A DNA stretch of 64,000 nucleotides from Nesterenkonia cremea (GTDB lineage Bacteria; Actinomycetota; Actinomycetes; Actinomycetales; Micrococcaceae), in contig NZ_BMIS01000004.1 of NCBI RefSeq assembly GCF_014642675.1, forward strand, positions 186,001-250,000. The letters are read 5' to 3'. How positions within the stretch are numbered: position 1 is the first letter of the stretch; every line of letters begins with the position of its first letter. The translations under genes and the position numbers were made by a program. The notes under the pieces are model-generated. The model was not told where the DNA came from, searched no databases, and saw only the letters and a list, made by a program, of their open reading frames with translations. Positions 52,941 through 62,207 of the stretch are shown piece after piece.

Positions 52941-54235
52941 CAGGCGGCCTCCTTCGCAGGGTCGGTCAGGTGGGGGTAGAGGGGGAACCGTCCGGTCAGG
53001 TTCTCCACACGTTCGCGCAGGTCTCCCAGATCGCGTTCGGTGAGGTTGGGGGTCAGGGCGTAGGCGATGATCTCGGAGACCTCGTCGAACTCGACGGCGC
53101 CGAATCCGCGGGAGGCCAGGGCCGGGGTGCCGATCCGCAGCCCGGAGGAGACCATGGGCGGGCGCGGGTCGAAGGGCACCGCATTGCGGTTGACCGTGAT
53201 TCCGGCAGCGTGCAGCCGGTCCTCGGCCTGCCGGCCGTCCAGCTCGGAGCTGCGCAGGTCCACCAGCACCAGATGGACATCGGTGCCCCCGCTGACCAGG
53301 CTGACCCCGGAGGCTGCGATGTCGGGACCGCGCAGCCGCTCGGCCAGGATCTGGGCGCCCTCCAGGGTGCGCTGCTGGCGGTCCCGGAACTCGGGGCCGG
53401 CGGCCTCGCCGAAGGCCACCGCCTTGGCTGCGATGACATGCTCCAGGGGCCCGCCCTGCTGTCCGGGGAACACGGCGGAGTTGATCTTCTTGGCCAGCTC
53501 TCCGGTGGAGAGGATCACGCCTCCGCGCGGGCCGCCGAGGGTCTTGTGGGTGGTGCTGGTGACCACATCGGCGTGCGGGACCGGGTCCGGATGCAGTCCG
53601 GCCGCCACCAGTCCGGCGAAGTGTGCCATGTCCACCATCAGATAGGCCCCTGACTCATCGGCGATCCGGCGGAAGGCGGCGAAGTCCAGGTGGCGGGGGT
53701 AGGCCGACCATCCGGCGATGATCACCCGTGGGCGGTGCTTCAGTGCCAGCCGGCGGACCTCCTCCATATCGATGAGGTGGTCCTCCTCGCGCACTCCGTA
53801 GGCCACCACGTCGTAGAGCCGGCCGGAGAAGTTCAGGCGCATGCCGTGGGTCAGGTGCCCGCCGTGGGCCAGGTCAAGTCCCAGAATGGTGTCGCCGGGG
53901 TCGGCCAGGGCGTGGAGGGCCGCGGCGTTGGCCTGGGCTCCGGAGTGGGGCTGGACGTTGACCGCCTCCGCGCCGAAGAGGTCCTGCAGGCGGGCGATGG
54001 CCAGCTGCTCCACAGTGTCCACATGTTCGCAGCCGCCGTAGTAGCGGCGCCCGGGGTAGCCCTCGGCGTATTTGTTGGTGAGCACCGAGCCCTGAGCCTC
54101 CATCACCGCGGGGGAGGTGAAGTTCTCCGAGGCGATCATCTCCAGCGTGGAGCGCTGGCGGTGCAGCTCGGAGTCGATGGCTGCGGCGATCTCGGGGTCT
54201 CGCCCGCGCAGCGCCGTGGAGTGTGGATGTGCCAT
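52940..54235 (-). CDS. glyA: Serine hydroxymethyltransferase
   Basis: A 431-residue PLP enzyme that joins glycine to 5,10-methylene-THF giving serine. [20 protein letters not shown], then [18 protein letters not shown], is the tetrahydrofolate and PLP site; the lysine is in [16 protein letters not shown]. It sits between soxB and sdaA, so this copy is dedicated to moving glycine from sarcosine oxidation into serine. An AT-rich gap with a palindrome lies upstream, so it may have its own promoter within the operon. Confidence 0.93.
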   Translation of the reverse strand: MAHPHSTALRGRDPEIAAAIDSELHRQRSTLEMIASENFTSPAVMEAQGSVLTNKYAEGYPGRRYYGGCEHVDTVEQLAIARLQDLFGAEAVNVQPHSGAQANAAALHALADPGDTILGLDLAHGGHLTHGMRLNFSGRLYDVVAYGVREEDHLIDMEEVRRLALKHRPRVIIAGWSAYPRHLDFAAFRRIADESGAYLMVDMAHFAGLVAAGLHPDPVPHADVVTSTTHKTLGGPRGGVILSTGELAKKINSAVFPGQQGGPLEHVIAAKAVAFGEAAGPEFRDRQQRTLEGAQILAERLRGPDIAASGVSLVSGGTDVHLVLVDLRSSELDGRQAEDRLHAAGITVNRNAVPFDPRPPMVSSGLRIGTPALASRGFGAVEFDEVSEIIAYALTPNLTERDLGDLRERVENLTGRFPLYPHLTDPAKEAA

Positions 54236-54353
54236 GGAGGCCTCCTCAGAGGTCTGAAGATATATTGATATATCAGTTGTGTGTTTACGCTATGGCTCTG
54301 TTCCGAGAGGTGTCAACAGATGCGGGGGAGAAAGGTTCCGGCCGTCGGGCGGC
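54236..54353 (-). promoter_or_regulatory. Internal promoter-like gap upstream of glyA
   Basis: A 118-bp gap, the largest within the operon, that is AT-rich around 54259-54290. It includes the perfect palindrome GATATAT-TG-ATATATC at 54259-54274 (core TGATATATCA), followed by TTGTGTGTTTACG. It may hold a second promoter and an operator for the operon's GntR regulator. Confidence 0.55.
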
Positions 54354-55778
54354 TCAGCACTCCACCACGTTGACGGCCAGCCCGCCCAGCGCCGTCTCCT
54401 TGTACTTATGCGACATGTCTTTGCCGGTCTCACGCATCGTGGTGATGACGTCGTCCAGCGAGACACGGTGCTCCCCATCACCCATCAGCGACATCCGCGC
54501 CGCGTTGACGGCCTTGGTGGCGGCGATGGCGTTTCGTTCGATGCAGGGGACCTGCACCAGCCCAGAGATGGGATCGCAGGTCAGCCCCAGATTGTGCTCC
54601 ATCGCGATCTCCGCGGCGTTCTCCACCTGCTGCGCGGTGCCGCCGAGCACCTCGCACAGGCCGGCCGCGGCCATCGACGACGCCGATCCCACCTCGCCCT
54701 GGCAGCCGACCTCGGCGCCTGAGATGGAGGCACGCTCCTTATAGAGCACCCCGACGGCGGCCGCGGTGAGCAGGAAGGTGGTCACGATCGCCTGCTTGTC
54801 CTCTGCGGCGGCGAAGGCGGCCCCGGGGCCGTAGTGCGTGGCGTAGAAGCCCACGGCCGGGATGATCCCCGCCGCCCCGTTGGTCGGCGAGGTGACTACG
54901 CGACCGCCGGAGGCGTTCTCCTCGTTGACTGCCAGGGCCACCAGGTTCACCCACTCCTGCCAATAGGCAAAGGAGCGGTCCGGGTCCTGCTGGGTGAGCC
55001 GGGCGTGCCAGTCGGGTGCTCGGCGTCGGACCTTGAGTCCGCCGGGCAGCGGGCCCATGCGCTCCAGGGCCGAGTCCTTGCACTCCTCCATGACCTCCCA
55101 GAGGTGCCAGATCTCAGCGATGACGGCCTCCTGATGCTCCTCGCCGCCACGCAGAGCACATTCGTTGGCCAGCATGATCTTCGAGATCGGCAGGCCCGAG
55201 TCCTCGCAGTGCTGCATCAGCTCGGCCGCCGTGGTGAAGGGATAGGGGACCGGATGCTCGTCAGAGCCGGCGGCCGGAGTGCCGGAGGCCTCATCGGTCT
55301 CCGAGACCACAAAGCCGCCGCCCACCGAGTAGTAGGTCTCCTCGGCCAGCAGACCGCCGTCCGCATCCAGGGCGCGCAGCCGCATGGCGTTGGTGTGCCG
55401 GTCCAGGACGGTGAGCGGGCGCTGGACGAAGTCCTCCACCCGCAGGGCGATGTCCCGACGCCGGCCCAGCTGGGCGGCCAGCTGGACGGTTCCGGTGTGC
55501 TCGATCTCCGAGAGCCGGTCGTCCACCTGTCGGGGCAGGATCTCTTCGGCCGCCCAGCCCTCCAGGCCCAGCAGCACCGCGGTGAAGGTGCCGTGGCCGG
55601 AGCCGGTGGCCGAGAGGGAGCCGAAGAGGTCCACCTCCAGGCTGGCGACGGCGTCGATGTGCCCGGTGTCCACCAGCTGCTCAGCAGAGAATCGACGGGC
55701 CGCCCGCATGGGCCCCACCGTATGGGAGGAGGAGGGGCCCACGCCGACGCTGAAGAGGTCGAAGAGACTGATCGTCAT
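54354..55778 (-). CDS. sdaA: L-serine ammonia-lyase (serine dehydratase), iron-sulfur type
   Basis: A 474-residue single-chain enzyme converting L-serine to pyruvate and ammonia. The N-terminal beta-domain opens [24 protein letters not shown], and the alpha domain has the three 4Fe-4S cysteines in [36 protein letters not shown] and EVGC-type positions. It follows gbcA with an ATGA overlap. It completes the route from betaine to pyruvate. Confidence 0.93.
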   Translation of the reverse strand: MTISLFDLFSVGVGPSSSHTVGPMRAARRFSAEQLVDTGHIDAVASLEVDLFGSLSATGSGHGTFTAVLLGLEGWAAEEILPRQVDDRLSEIEHTGTVQLAAQLGRRRDIALRVEDFVQRPLTVLDRHTNAMRLRALDADGGLLAEETYYSVGGGFVVSETDEASGTPAAGSDEHPVPYPFTTAAELMQHCEDSGLPISKIMLANECALRGGEEHQEAVIAEIWHLWEVMEECKDSALERMGPLPGGLKVRRRAPDWHARLTQQDPDRSFAYWQEWVNLVALAVNEENASGGRVVTSPTNGAAGIIPAVGFYATHYGPGAAFAAAEDKQAIVTTFLLTAAAVGVLYKERASISGAEVGCQGEVGSASSMAAAGLCEVLGGTAQQVENAAEIAMEHNLGLTCDPISGLVQVPCIERNAIAATKAVNAARMSLMGDGEHRVSLDDVITTMRETGKDMSHKYKETALGGLAVNVVEC

Positions 55779-56944
55779 ACAGTCACCTTAGTCTGGTGCT
55801 CGGATACGGCCACCTGACTGCTCCACCAGGCGTGGAACTCGGAGATGTGATGCTCGCTGGGGACCAGGGCTCCGCCGCCGGAGTAGGCCTTGGAGCTCAT
55901 CGAGGGCTGGGTCTGCTCACAGGCTTCGAAGTCCTGCTGGTTGACCCGGTGGAAGAGCTCCACGGACTTCTCGATGGGCAGGTCGCGCTCGATGACCTCG
56001 GGCAGGAACAGCCAGTCGCAGACCACGGTGGTCCGGGACTCGGAGACCGGGAACATCCGGTGGATGATCACATGGTCCGGCACCGTGTTGATGAAGACCT
56101 GGGGCTTCACCGTGATCGCGTAGTACTTGCGGTCCTGGTCCGGGGCGATCCGCGGCAGCTCCTCGAAGCCGGAGGCGGAGCCGTCCACGGTGAACCCCTT
56201 GATCTCTTCGCCGAACTCCGAGCCGTGGACCTCGCCGTTCATCCGCTGGGAGGCCAGACCGTCGGCGAACTCAGGGATGACCTCGGTGAGCTCCGGGTGG
56301 ATGGTGGCGCAGTGGTAGCACTCCATGAAGTTCTCGATGATGAGCTTCCAATTCGCCGCCACGTCATAGGTCTTGGACTCGCCGAGCTTCAGGTTCTCGA
56401 TGCCGTAGTTGTCGATGGACTCGACCTCGCCGAACCGTGTGCGGACCTCGCCCAGGACCGCCTCGTCGAAGTTCGGCGGCTCCTCGGCCAGGCAGACCCA
56501 GACATAGCCCAGCCATTCGCGCACATGCACCGGCTTCAGCCCGTAGTCCTGACGGTCGACATCCGGCATGGAGGTCAGGTTCGGGGCGGCCGCCAGATCA
56601 CCCTCCAGGGCGTAGGTCCAGGCGTGATAGCCGCACTGCAGGGTCTTGTTCTTCCCCTCGCCGGAGGTGCAGACGCGCATGCCGCGGTGGGCGCAGACGT
56701 TGAAGTAGGCGCGGATGCCCTTCTTCCGGCTGCGCACCACGATGATCTCCTCGCGGCCGATGGTCACGGTCTTCCACTCGCCGGCGGAGCTCAGTGAATC
56801 GGCGCGCATCACGCAGTTCCACAGCTTCTCGAAGATCTCCGACTGCTCGCGGGAGAAGATCTCCGGGTCCGTGTAGGCCACGCCAGAGGGGGTGGGGAGC
56901 AGAGAGCTGCCAGGCAGCGGCTCATCCAGGTGGTCGATGATCAT
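55775..56944 (-). CDS. gbcA: Rieske aromatic-ring-hydroxylating-type oxygenase, betaine demethylase
   Basis: About 389 residues from ATG 56944 (AAGGA five bases upstream); an ATG at 56995 overlapping the upstream stop by ATGA is an alternative. The Rieske cluster ligands are Cys84, His86, Cys104 and His107 ([11 protein letters not shown] and QCGYHAWTY). The mononuclear iron site is in [20 protein letters not shown] with two His. The family (GbcA-type) removes one methyl group from glycine betaine, producing dimethylglycine and formaldehyde. Electrons would come from the ferredoxin and reductase encoded just upstream. Overlaps sdaA by ATGA. Confidence 0.85.
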   Translation of the reverse strand: MIIDHLDEPLPGSSLLPTPSGVAYTDPEIFSREQSEIFEKLWNCVMRADSLSSAGEWKTVTIGREEIIVVRSRKKGIRAYFNVCAHRGMRVCTSGEGKNKTLQCGYHAWTYALEGDLAAAPNLTSMPDVDRQDYGLKPVHVREWLGYVWVCLAEEPPNFDEAVLGEVRTRFGEVESIDNYGIENLKLGESKTYDVAANWKLIIENFMECYHCATIHPELTEVIPEFADGLASQRMNGEVHGSEFGEEIKGFTVDGSASGFEELPRIAPDQDRKYYAITVKPQVFINTVPDHVIIHRMFPVSESRTTVVCDWLFLPEVIERDLPIEKSVELFHRVNQQDFEACEQTQPSMSSKAYSGGGALVPSEHHISEFHAWWSSQVAVSEHQTKVTV

Positions 56945-56991
56945 CTGGTCCTTCTTTCGTGCAGCAGGTGGTGTTGAGCTCAGCAGGTGTG

Positions 56992-58200
56992 TCATGCCGC
57001 CAGTGCGGCGCGGTGCTTGATCTGGCGAAGCTTCCGCCAGCGCTTGATCTCGCGGAGCCGGTTCATTCCGAGGATGCCGACCTCCTCGCCGTCCTTGAGA
57101 TAGCTGACCAGCAGGTCGCCGCCCTCGATGGTGCCCTCGAGGATCTGGACCTGGTCGGCCTGAGCCAGTCGGCCCGCGGCCTGGATCCTCACGTCATACT
57201 GCTCCGACCAGAAATAGGGCTCTTGGAAGGGGGCCGGCGGGACACCGGTGAGAGCGGCGGCCACGATGCCCGCCTGCTCCACAGCCTCCTGCCAGTGTCC
57301 GATCGGGCGGATCCCGGAGGCCTGAGAGGCCCACTGGGCGCAGTCGCCGGCTGCCCAGACTCCAGGGACACCGGTGAACCCGGTGTCATCGCAGAGGATG
57401 GCGGCGGTGGTCGGCTCCAGGGTCAGTGCGCTGCCGCGCAGCCAGGCGGTGGAGGGGGTGGCCCCGATGGCGCAGATGACGATGTCGGCCTCGATCCTGG
57501 TGCCGTCTGCCAGGCGCAGCACCTGGGAGTCCTCGTCGGTCTCCACCTCCTGAGCGCGGGAAGGCTCTGCGAAACGCACTCCACGCTGTTCGTGCAGGGC
57601 ACGGATGGCGCATCCCACCGGCTGACCCAGCCGGGCGGTGCCTGGGTTGGCCTCACCGGCGACCACAGTGACCTCGGCGCCGCGGTCCATCCAGGTGGAG
57701 GCGGCCTCCAGGGCGAGGAAGCCTCCGCCGACCACGGCCACCTTCTTCCCCTCGGCCACGCAGCCGCGCAGCGCCATGGCGTCATCCACGTTGCGGATGA
57801 CATAGACGTCCGGGTTGCGGGTTCCGGAGAAGGGTAGGCGACTGGCCTGGGCGCCGGTGACGATGATGATGGTGTCGGCCATGTGGAAGGTGCCGTCGGC
57901 GGTGTGCACGCCCAGGGGTGAGGCGGAGAGCTCCACTGCGGAGGATCCGCCGATCCACGTGACGTCCAAGGGGTGGTCCGGGTCGTCGAGGGCGAGGTCC
58001 TGGACGGTGACCGTTCCGGAGAGGAAGGCCTTGCTCAGGGCCGGACGGTCATAGGCCGGCAGGGACTCATCGCCCAGGATGGTGATCGGCCCGGTGTGCC
58101 CGTTCTCCCGGGCGCCGCGGGCGGCGTGGTAGCCGGCCAGTCCTGCTCCGATGATCAGCAGGTGGCCCTCGGTGGGGGATCCAGCGATGTATGAGGTCAT
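56992..58200 (-). CDS. FAD-dependent ferredoxin reductase
   Basis: A 402-residue pyridine-nucleotide reductase. HLLIIGAGLAGYHAARGARE binds FAD, KKVAVVGGGFLALEAASTWM binds NAD(P)H, and VPGVWAAGDCAQW is the FAD-binding third motif. The C-terminal reductase domain follows (residues 315-402). It belongs to the class that reduces Rieske-type or 2Fe-2S ferredoxins for oxygenases. It overlaps the ferredoxin gene by ATGA and is the electron source for the oxygenase downstream. Confidence 0.87.
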   Translation of the reverse strand: MTSYIAGSPTEGHLLIIGAGLAGYHAARGARENGHTGPITILGDESLPAYDRPALSKAFLSGTVTVQDLALDDPDHPLDVTWIGGSSAVELSASPLGVHTADGTFHMADTIIIVTGAQASRLPFSGTRNPDVYVIRNVDDAMALRGCVAEGKKVAVVGGGFLALEAASTWMDRGAEVTVVAGEANPGTARLGQPVGCAIRALHEQRGVRFAEPSRAQEVETDEDSQVLRLADGTRIEADIVICAIGATPSTAWLRGSALTLEPTTAAILCDDTGFTGVPGVWAAGDCAQWASQASGIRPIGHWQEAVEQAGIVAAALTGVPPAPFQEPYFWSEQYDVRIQAAGRLAQADQVQILEGTIEGGDLLVSYLKDGEEVGILGMNRLREIKRWRKLRQIKHRAALAA

Positions 58201-58550
58201 GCTGTGGTCACCCCCGGAGGCAGGTTGGGAGCTTCCTGGGAGAGCTCCACGTACACGTCGTCGCCGTCGATCTGGACCTCGTGCACCCGCACCTTCTTCT
58301 TGGCCGGGGGCTGGTCCACCTCGCCGGTCAGCAGGGAGAAGGTGCTCTCGTGCAGCGGGCACTCCACCCGGCAGTCCTCCACCCATCCGGCCGCCAGGGA
58401 GGCGTCCTGGTGGGTGCAGGTGTCGTCCACGGCGTGGACGGTGCCCTCCTCGGTGAGGAAGACGGCGATGGGCGGGGTGACCGACTCGATGCGCAGCCCT
58501 TCGCCGGGTTCGAGGTCCTGCAGGGAACAGACTCTGAGACTCACTTGCAT
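58197..58550 (-). CDS. Rieske-type 2Fe-2S ferredoxin
   Basis: A 117-residue non-haem ferredoxin like the small component of Rieske oxygenase systems. The ligands are Cys45-x-His47 in DDTCTHQDASL and Cys64-x2-His67 in VECPLHESTF. It is the first gene of the minus-strand operon, and shuttles electrons from the reductase to the oxygenase. The overlap with the reductase start (ATGA) suggests tightly balanced synthesis. The start is ATG 58550 with no clear ribosome site; it may be leaderless or start slightly downstream. Confidence 0.87.
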   Translation of the reverse strand: MQVSLRVCSLQDLEPGEGLRIESVTPPIAVFLTEEGTVHAVDDTCTHQDASLAAGWVEDCRVECPLHESTFSLLTGEVDQPPAKKKVRVHEVQIDGDDVYVELSQEAPNLPPGVTTA

Positions 58551-58571
58551 TCACCATCCAAGGGGACTAGC

Positions 58572-58588
58572 GTTGCTTATATCGCAAC
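58572..58588. promoter_or_regulatory. GTTGY-N7-GCAAC site upstream of the betaine operon
   Basis: GTTGC-TTATATC-GCAAC lies 22 bp upstream of the ferredoxin start, over the likely promoter. The same architecture recurs at 59540-59556 upstream of the dimethylglycine oxidase. The IclR gene lies between the two copies and is the probable binding protein. Confidence 0.6.
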
Positions 58589-58687
58589 AGTGTTTACTAT
58601 GCACAACAAATAGTGCGCTAAGTATTGCAGGTCACAGAACTCCGGCGTCAAGAGTCGGTGCCACTTTTTGAGGAGAAATTCATCGGC

Positions 58688-59470
58688 GTGAAATCTGAGG
58701 CAGTCAACCCCGTCCAGTCGGTCTCGCGCGCTGCGCGGATCCTCGAGCTCCTCGGGGAGGAGTCTTCGTTGACCATCAGCGAGATCTCGCGACGGCTGGA
58801 TGTGCATCGCTCCACCGCCTTCCGTCTGCTGGGCACGTTGGAGCAGCATGACCTTGTCGAGCAGGAGTCTGCGCGCGGGGCTTATCGCCTCGGCTTCGCC
58901 ATGCTTCGGATGGCCAACTCGGTGACCCAGCGGGTGGATTTCACGCGTGATGCGCAGGCCTGCTGCGACGCTCTGGCGCAGCGGCTGAACGAGACGGTCA
59001 ACATCTCCATCCTCGACGCCGGCTATGCCGTGACCATCACGCAGGCTGCGGGGGACCAGATGGTCGGCGTCACGCGCCAGTACGTGGGCCAGCGCGGTCC
59101 ACTGCACGCCACTTCCACCGGCAAGATGCTGCTGGCCCATGCCGGTGCGGAGGAGCTCGGTCGTCTTGCTGAGCGCGGCCTGGAGGCCTTCACCGCCATG
59201 ACTATGACGGACCCAGATGTGCTGGGCACTGAGTTGGAGGCCATCCACCGCCGCGGGTGGTCCTCGGCGGTGGCCGAATGGGAGCACGGGATCAATGCTC
59301 TGGCGGTTCCGGTGCGCGACGCCGACGGCTCGGTGATCGCTGCGCTCTCCACTACGGCGCCGGCCTTCCGGCTGCCCGAGTCTCAGTTCTCCGACTATGC
59401 CTGCGTACTGCACGAGGAAGCCTCTGTGCTGGAGGCCAGATTGGGGTTCTTCGAGCCGACGGAGGGCTGA
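58688..59470 (+). CDS. IclR-family transcriptional regulator
   Basis: About 260 residues from GTG 58688 (GAGGAG upstream); the frame is open to 58625. The winged helix is VQSVSRAARILELLGEESSL TISEISRRLDVHRSTAFRLL, and residues 80-260 form the IclR effector domain (YVGQRGPLHATSTGKMLLAH, then WSSAVAEWEHGINALAVPVR DADG). It stands between the divergent betaine operon and the dimethylglycine oxidase gene and likely controls both; the two GTTGY-N7-GCAAC sites support this. The ligand may be betaine or dimethylglycine (inference). Confidence 0.86.
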   Translation: MKSEAVNPVQSVSRAARILELLGEESSLTISEISRRLDVHRSTAFRLLGTLEQHDLVEQESARGAYRLGFAMLRMANSVTQRVDFTRDAQACCDALAQRLNETVNISILDAGYAVTITQAAGDQMVGVTRQYVGQRGPLHATSTGKMLLAHAGAEELGRLAERGLEAFTAMTMTDPDVLGTELEAIHRRGWSSAVAEWEHGINALAVPVRDADGSVIAALSTTAPAFRLPESQFSDYACVLHEEASVLEARLGFFEPTEG

Positions 59471-59539
59471 TCGGATTCTGATATACCTCTTGTGCTCCAG
59501 ATCGCGTTGTCCATAGAGTGGTTGCGTAACCACAACTAC

Positions 59540-59556
59540 GTTGTTCATCGCGCAAC
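59540..59556. promoter_or_regulatory. GTTGY-N7-GCAAC site upstream of dimethylglycine oxidase
   Basis: GTTGT-TCATCGC-GCAAC lies 14 bp before the oxidase start. A related, one base shorter site GTTGC-GTAACC-ACAAC is at 59521-59536. Same pattern as 58572-58588, probably IclR-bound. Confidence 0.6.
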
Positions 59557-59569
59557 AACTGGAGGAACG

Positions 59570-62113
59570 ATGGCATTGAACTCAGCAGCGGGGAGGCCCC
59601 GCATCGTGGTGATCGGCTTGGGCGTGGTCGGGGCCGCAGTTGCGGATGAACTCGTCCTGCGCGGATGGACCGACGTGACCGTGGTCGAGCAGGGCCCGCT
59701 CTATTCCACCGGCGGATCGAGCTCCCACGCACCGGGGTTCGTCTTCCAGACCTCAGGGAGCAAGGCCTCCTCGGAGCTGGCTCAGCGCACACTGGACAAG
59801 CTCGACGGCGTCGAAGTCGGGGGGCACTGGGTCAGCAAGCGGGTGGGCGGCATCGAGATCGCCACCACTGAAGCTCGACTGCGCGAGCTGTACCGGCGCC
59901 ACGGATTCGCCGAGGCCTGGGGTGTGCCTTCATGGCTGATCTCCCCGGACGAGGTGGCCCAGCTGTGGCCCGGACTGGACGTCTCCGGCATTCTGGGCGG
60001 GTTCCACACTCCCACCGACGCAGTGGTCAAAGGCGTGCGTGCGGTGGAGTTTCAGGCAGGCCGTGCCCAGGAGGGCGGGGCCCGCATCATCGACCGCACC
60101 CGCGTGCTGGGGATCCGCACCCATGGCGGCCGGGTCAGCGGCGTGGACATCGAGCCGGTGGGCGGGGGAGAAGTGGCCTCTCTGGAGGCGGACATCGTCG
60201 TCTCCTGCGCCGGACTCTGGGGTCCCGGGGCGGCCCGGGAGATGCTCGGCATCGAGATCCCCATGCTGCCGGTGGAGCACGGATTCGGGTTCAGCCAGCC
60301 CGTCTCCTCGCTGCGCGGACTGGACGAGTCCACTGAGGTGGTCAAGCCGATGCTGCGCCACCAGGACCACGCCATGTACCTGCGCGAATGGGGCCAGCGC
60401 ATCGCCATCGGCGCCTATGAGCACCGTCCGCTGCCGGTGGAGCACGATCAGATCGCCAGCCCTGAGCAGGCTCAGCGCACCGGTGTCCAGCCCTCCATCC
60501 ACCCCTTCACGCGAGCCGACTTCGAGCCCAGCTGGAAGGAGGCGCAGAAGCTGCTCCCCGAGCTGCGCGAGTCGCATCTGGATGAGCCGATCAGCTTCAA
60601 CGGCATCTTTTCCTTCACCCCTGACGACGGGCCTATGCTCGGCCCGGTTCCGGGGGTGGAGGGCCTCTGGATGGCCCAAGCGGTGTGGGTGACCCAGTCG
60701 GCCGGCGTCGGGCAGGTCATGGCCGACTGGCTGACCACAGGTGACCCGGGCATCGACACCCACGGTCTGGATCTGCGGCGTTTCGACCCCTCGGAGGTCT
60801 CTAAGCGGTGGACCAGAGAGCGCAGCGCCGAGTCCTATGACGAGGTCTACGACATCGTCCATCCGCGCGCCACCACGCTGAAGCTGCGCGGGCTGCGCAC
60901 TCCGCCCTTCTATGAGCGCCAGCGCGGCAAGGGTGCGGTGTTCAGCGTGGCCAACTCCTGGGAGCGTCCGCTCTGGTACGAGTCCAACGCCACGCTGCCC
61001 GACGGGCGTCCGGCGGTGGCCATGCTGGGTGAGCAGACCCTTCCGCCGAGAGATCCCTGGTCGGCTCAGTACTGGAGCCCGATCGTGGCCGTGGAGGCCC
61101 GGCGGATGCGCGAGTCGGTGGGCCTGGTAGACATGTCCTCCCTGCCGCGCCTGTGGCTCTCCGGGCCCGGCGCCACCGACTTCCTCAACGGTCTGCATGA
61201 GCAGGGCCTGCTCAGCCGACCGGTGGGCAAGAGCGTGGGCAGTGTGGTCTACACGCTGATGCTCAGCCCTGAGGGCGGGATCCTCTCCGATGTCACGATC
61301 GCGCGGACCGCTGAGGACACCTATCACATCGGCGCCAACGGCAACCTCGACGCCGCTTGGCTGCGTGACCAGATGGAGACCCGCGGCGTTCGCCTGGAGC
61401 TGCGCGACGCCCACTCCGGCTCCTGCGGTCTGGGCCTGTGGGGACCGAAGGCGCGGGAGGTGCTCTCCGCTCTGGTGGATGAGGACATCTCCCATGAGGC
61501 CTTCAGGTTCTACCGCTGCCGCGAGCTGAGCGTGGGCGGAGTCCCTGTGCTCGCCATGCGGCTGAGCTATGTGGGGGAGCTGGGCTGGGAGCTCTACGCC
61601 CCGGCGGAGTTCGGCCGCTACCTCTGGGATGAGCTCATGGCCGCCGGCAAGCCGCACGGGATCCTCCCGGTGGGGCGGCGTGCCTTCGAGAGCCTGCGCC
61701 TGGAGAAGGGCTTCCGCCTCTGGGGCACGGATATGTCCAGGGAGCACACTCCGGCGGAGGCCGGTGTGAGCTTCGCCGTGCGGGGAGCCGCCACGGAGAA
61801 GCTGGCCGCAGAGGGTAAAGACGTCCCCTCGCGGCGCCTGGCCTGCCTGCTGCTGGATGACCCCTCTGAGGTGGTCATGGGTCATGAGCCTGTCTATGCC
61901 GAAGGGGCGGCCTCAGGGCAGGCTCCGGTCGGCTACGTCACCAGCGCCGACCAGGGCTACACCATCGGGCAGTCCATCGCCTATGCCTGGCTGCCGGCTG
62001 AGCTGGCTGATGTCGGCTCGCGCGTGGAGATCGCCTACTTCGATCGCAGGATCCCCGCATCTGTCGCTCAGGAGCCGCTGCTGGATCCCCAGGCGCTGCG
62101 CATGCGGGCCTGA
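59570..62113 (+). CDS. Dimethylglycine oxidase/dehydrogenase with folate domain
   Basis: An 847-residue flavoprotein from ATG 59570 (GGAGG upstream). IVVIGLGVVGAAVADELVLR binds FAD, and the motif SSSHAPGFVFQTS contains the His that covalently binds FAD in this family. A central FAO_M-like region is followed by the GcvT domain with RMRESVGLVDMSSLPRLWLS and a C-terminal YVTSADQGYTIGQSIAYAWL. It oxidises dimethylglycine to sarcosine and passes the released C1 unit to tetrahydrofolate. It sits divergent from the sarcosine operon and supplies its substrate. Confidence 0.87.
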   Translation: MALNSAAGRPRIVVIGLGVVGAAVADELVLRGWTDVTVVEQGPLYSTGGSSSHAPGFVFQTSGSKASSELAQRTLDKLDGVEVGGHWVSKRVGGIEIATTEARLRELYRRHGFAEAWGVPSWLISPDEVAQLWPGLDVSGILGGFHTPTDAVVKGVRAVEFQAGRAQEGGARIIDRTRVLGIRTHGGRVSGVDIEPVGGGEVASLEADIVVSCAGLWGPGAAREMLGIEIPMLPVEHGFGFSQPVSSLRGLDESTEVVKPMLRHQDHAMYLREWGQRIAIGAYEHRPLPVEHDQIASPEQAQRTGVQPSIHPFTRADFEPSWKEAQKLLPELRESHLDEPISFNGIFSFTPDDGPMLGPVPGVEGLWMAQAVWVTQSAGVGQVMADWLTTGDPGIDTHGLDLRRFDPSEVSKRWTRERSAESYDEVYDIVHPRATTLKLRGLRTPPFYERQRGKGAVFSVANSWERPLWYESNATLPDGRPAVAMLGEQTLPPRDPWSAQYWSPIVAVEARRMRESVGLVDMSSLPRLWLSGPGATDFLNGLHEQGLLSRPVGKSVGSVVYTLMLSPEGGILSDVTIARTAEDTYHIGANGNLDAAWLRDQMETRGVRLELRDAHSGSCGLGLWGPKAREVLSALVDEDISHEAFRFYRCRELSVGGVPVLAMRLSYVGELGWELYAPAEFGRYLWDELMAAGKPHGILPVGRRAFESLRLEKGFRLWGTDMSREHTPAEAGVSFAVRGAATEKLAAEGKDVPSRRLACLLLDDPSEVVMGHEPVYAEGAASGQAPVGYVTSADQGYTIGQSIAYAWLPAELADVGSRVEIAYFDRRIPASVAQEPLLDPQALRMRA

Positions 62114-62122
62114 GCGGACACG

Positions 62123-62166
62123 GCAGAAAGGGGCCCTTCGAAATCCTCGGGAGGGCCCCTTTCTGC
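62123..62166 (+). terminator. Terminator after dimethylglycine oxidase
   Basis: GCAGAAAGGGGCCC pairs with GGGCCCCTTTCTGC (14 bp) with a 16-nt loop containing TTCGAA, ten bases after the stop. Confidence 0.75.
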
Positions 62167-62207
62167 AACAACATTGCCGTAACACAGCTCGCCTATAGTG
62201 GTGCATC

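Noticed and set aside
54236-54353. Glycine or other riboswitch upstream of glyA
   Set aside because: The 118-bp gap shows no conserved aptamer features; the palindrome is short and AT-rich, more like a protein operator.
59930-61885. A 651-residue minus-strand open frame within dimethylglycine oxidase
   Set aside because: Antisense shadow of a strongly supported flavoprotein gene.
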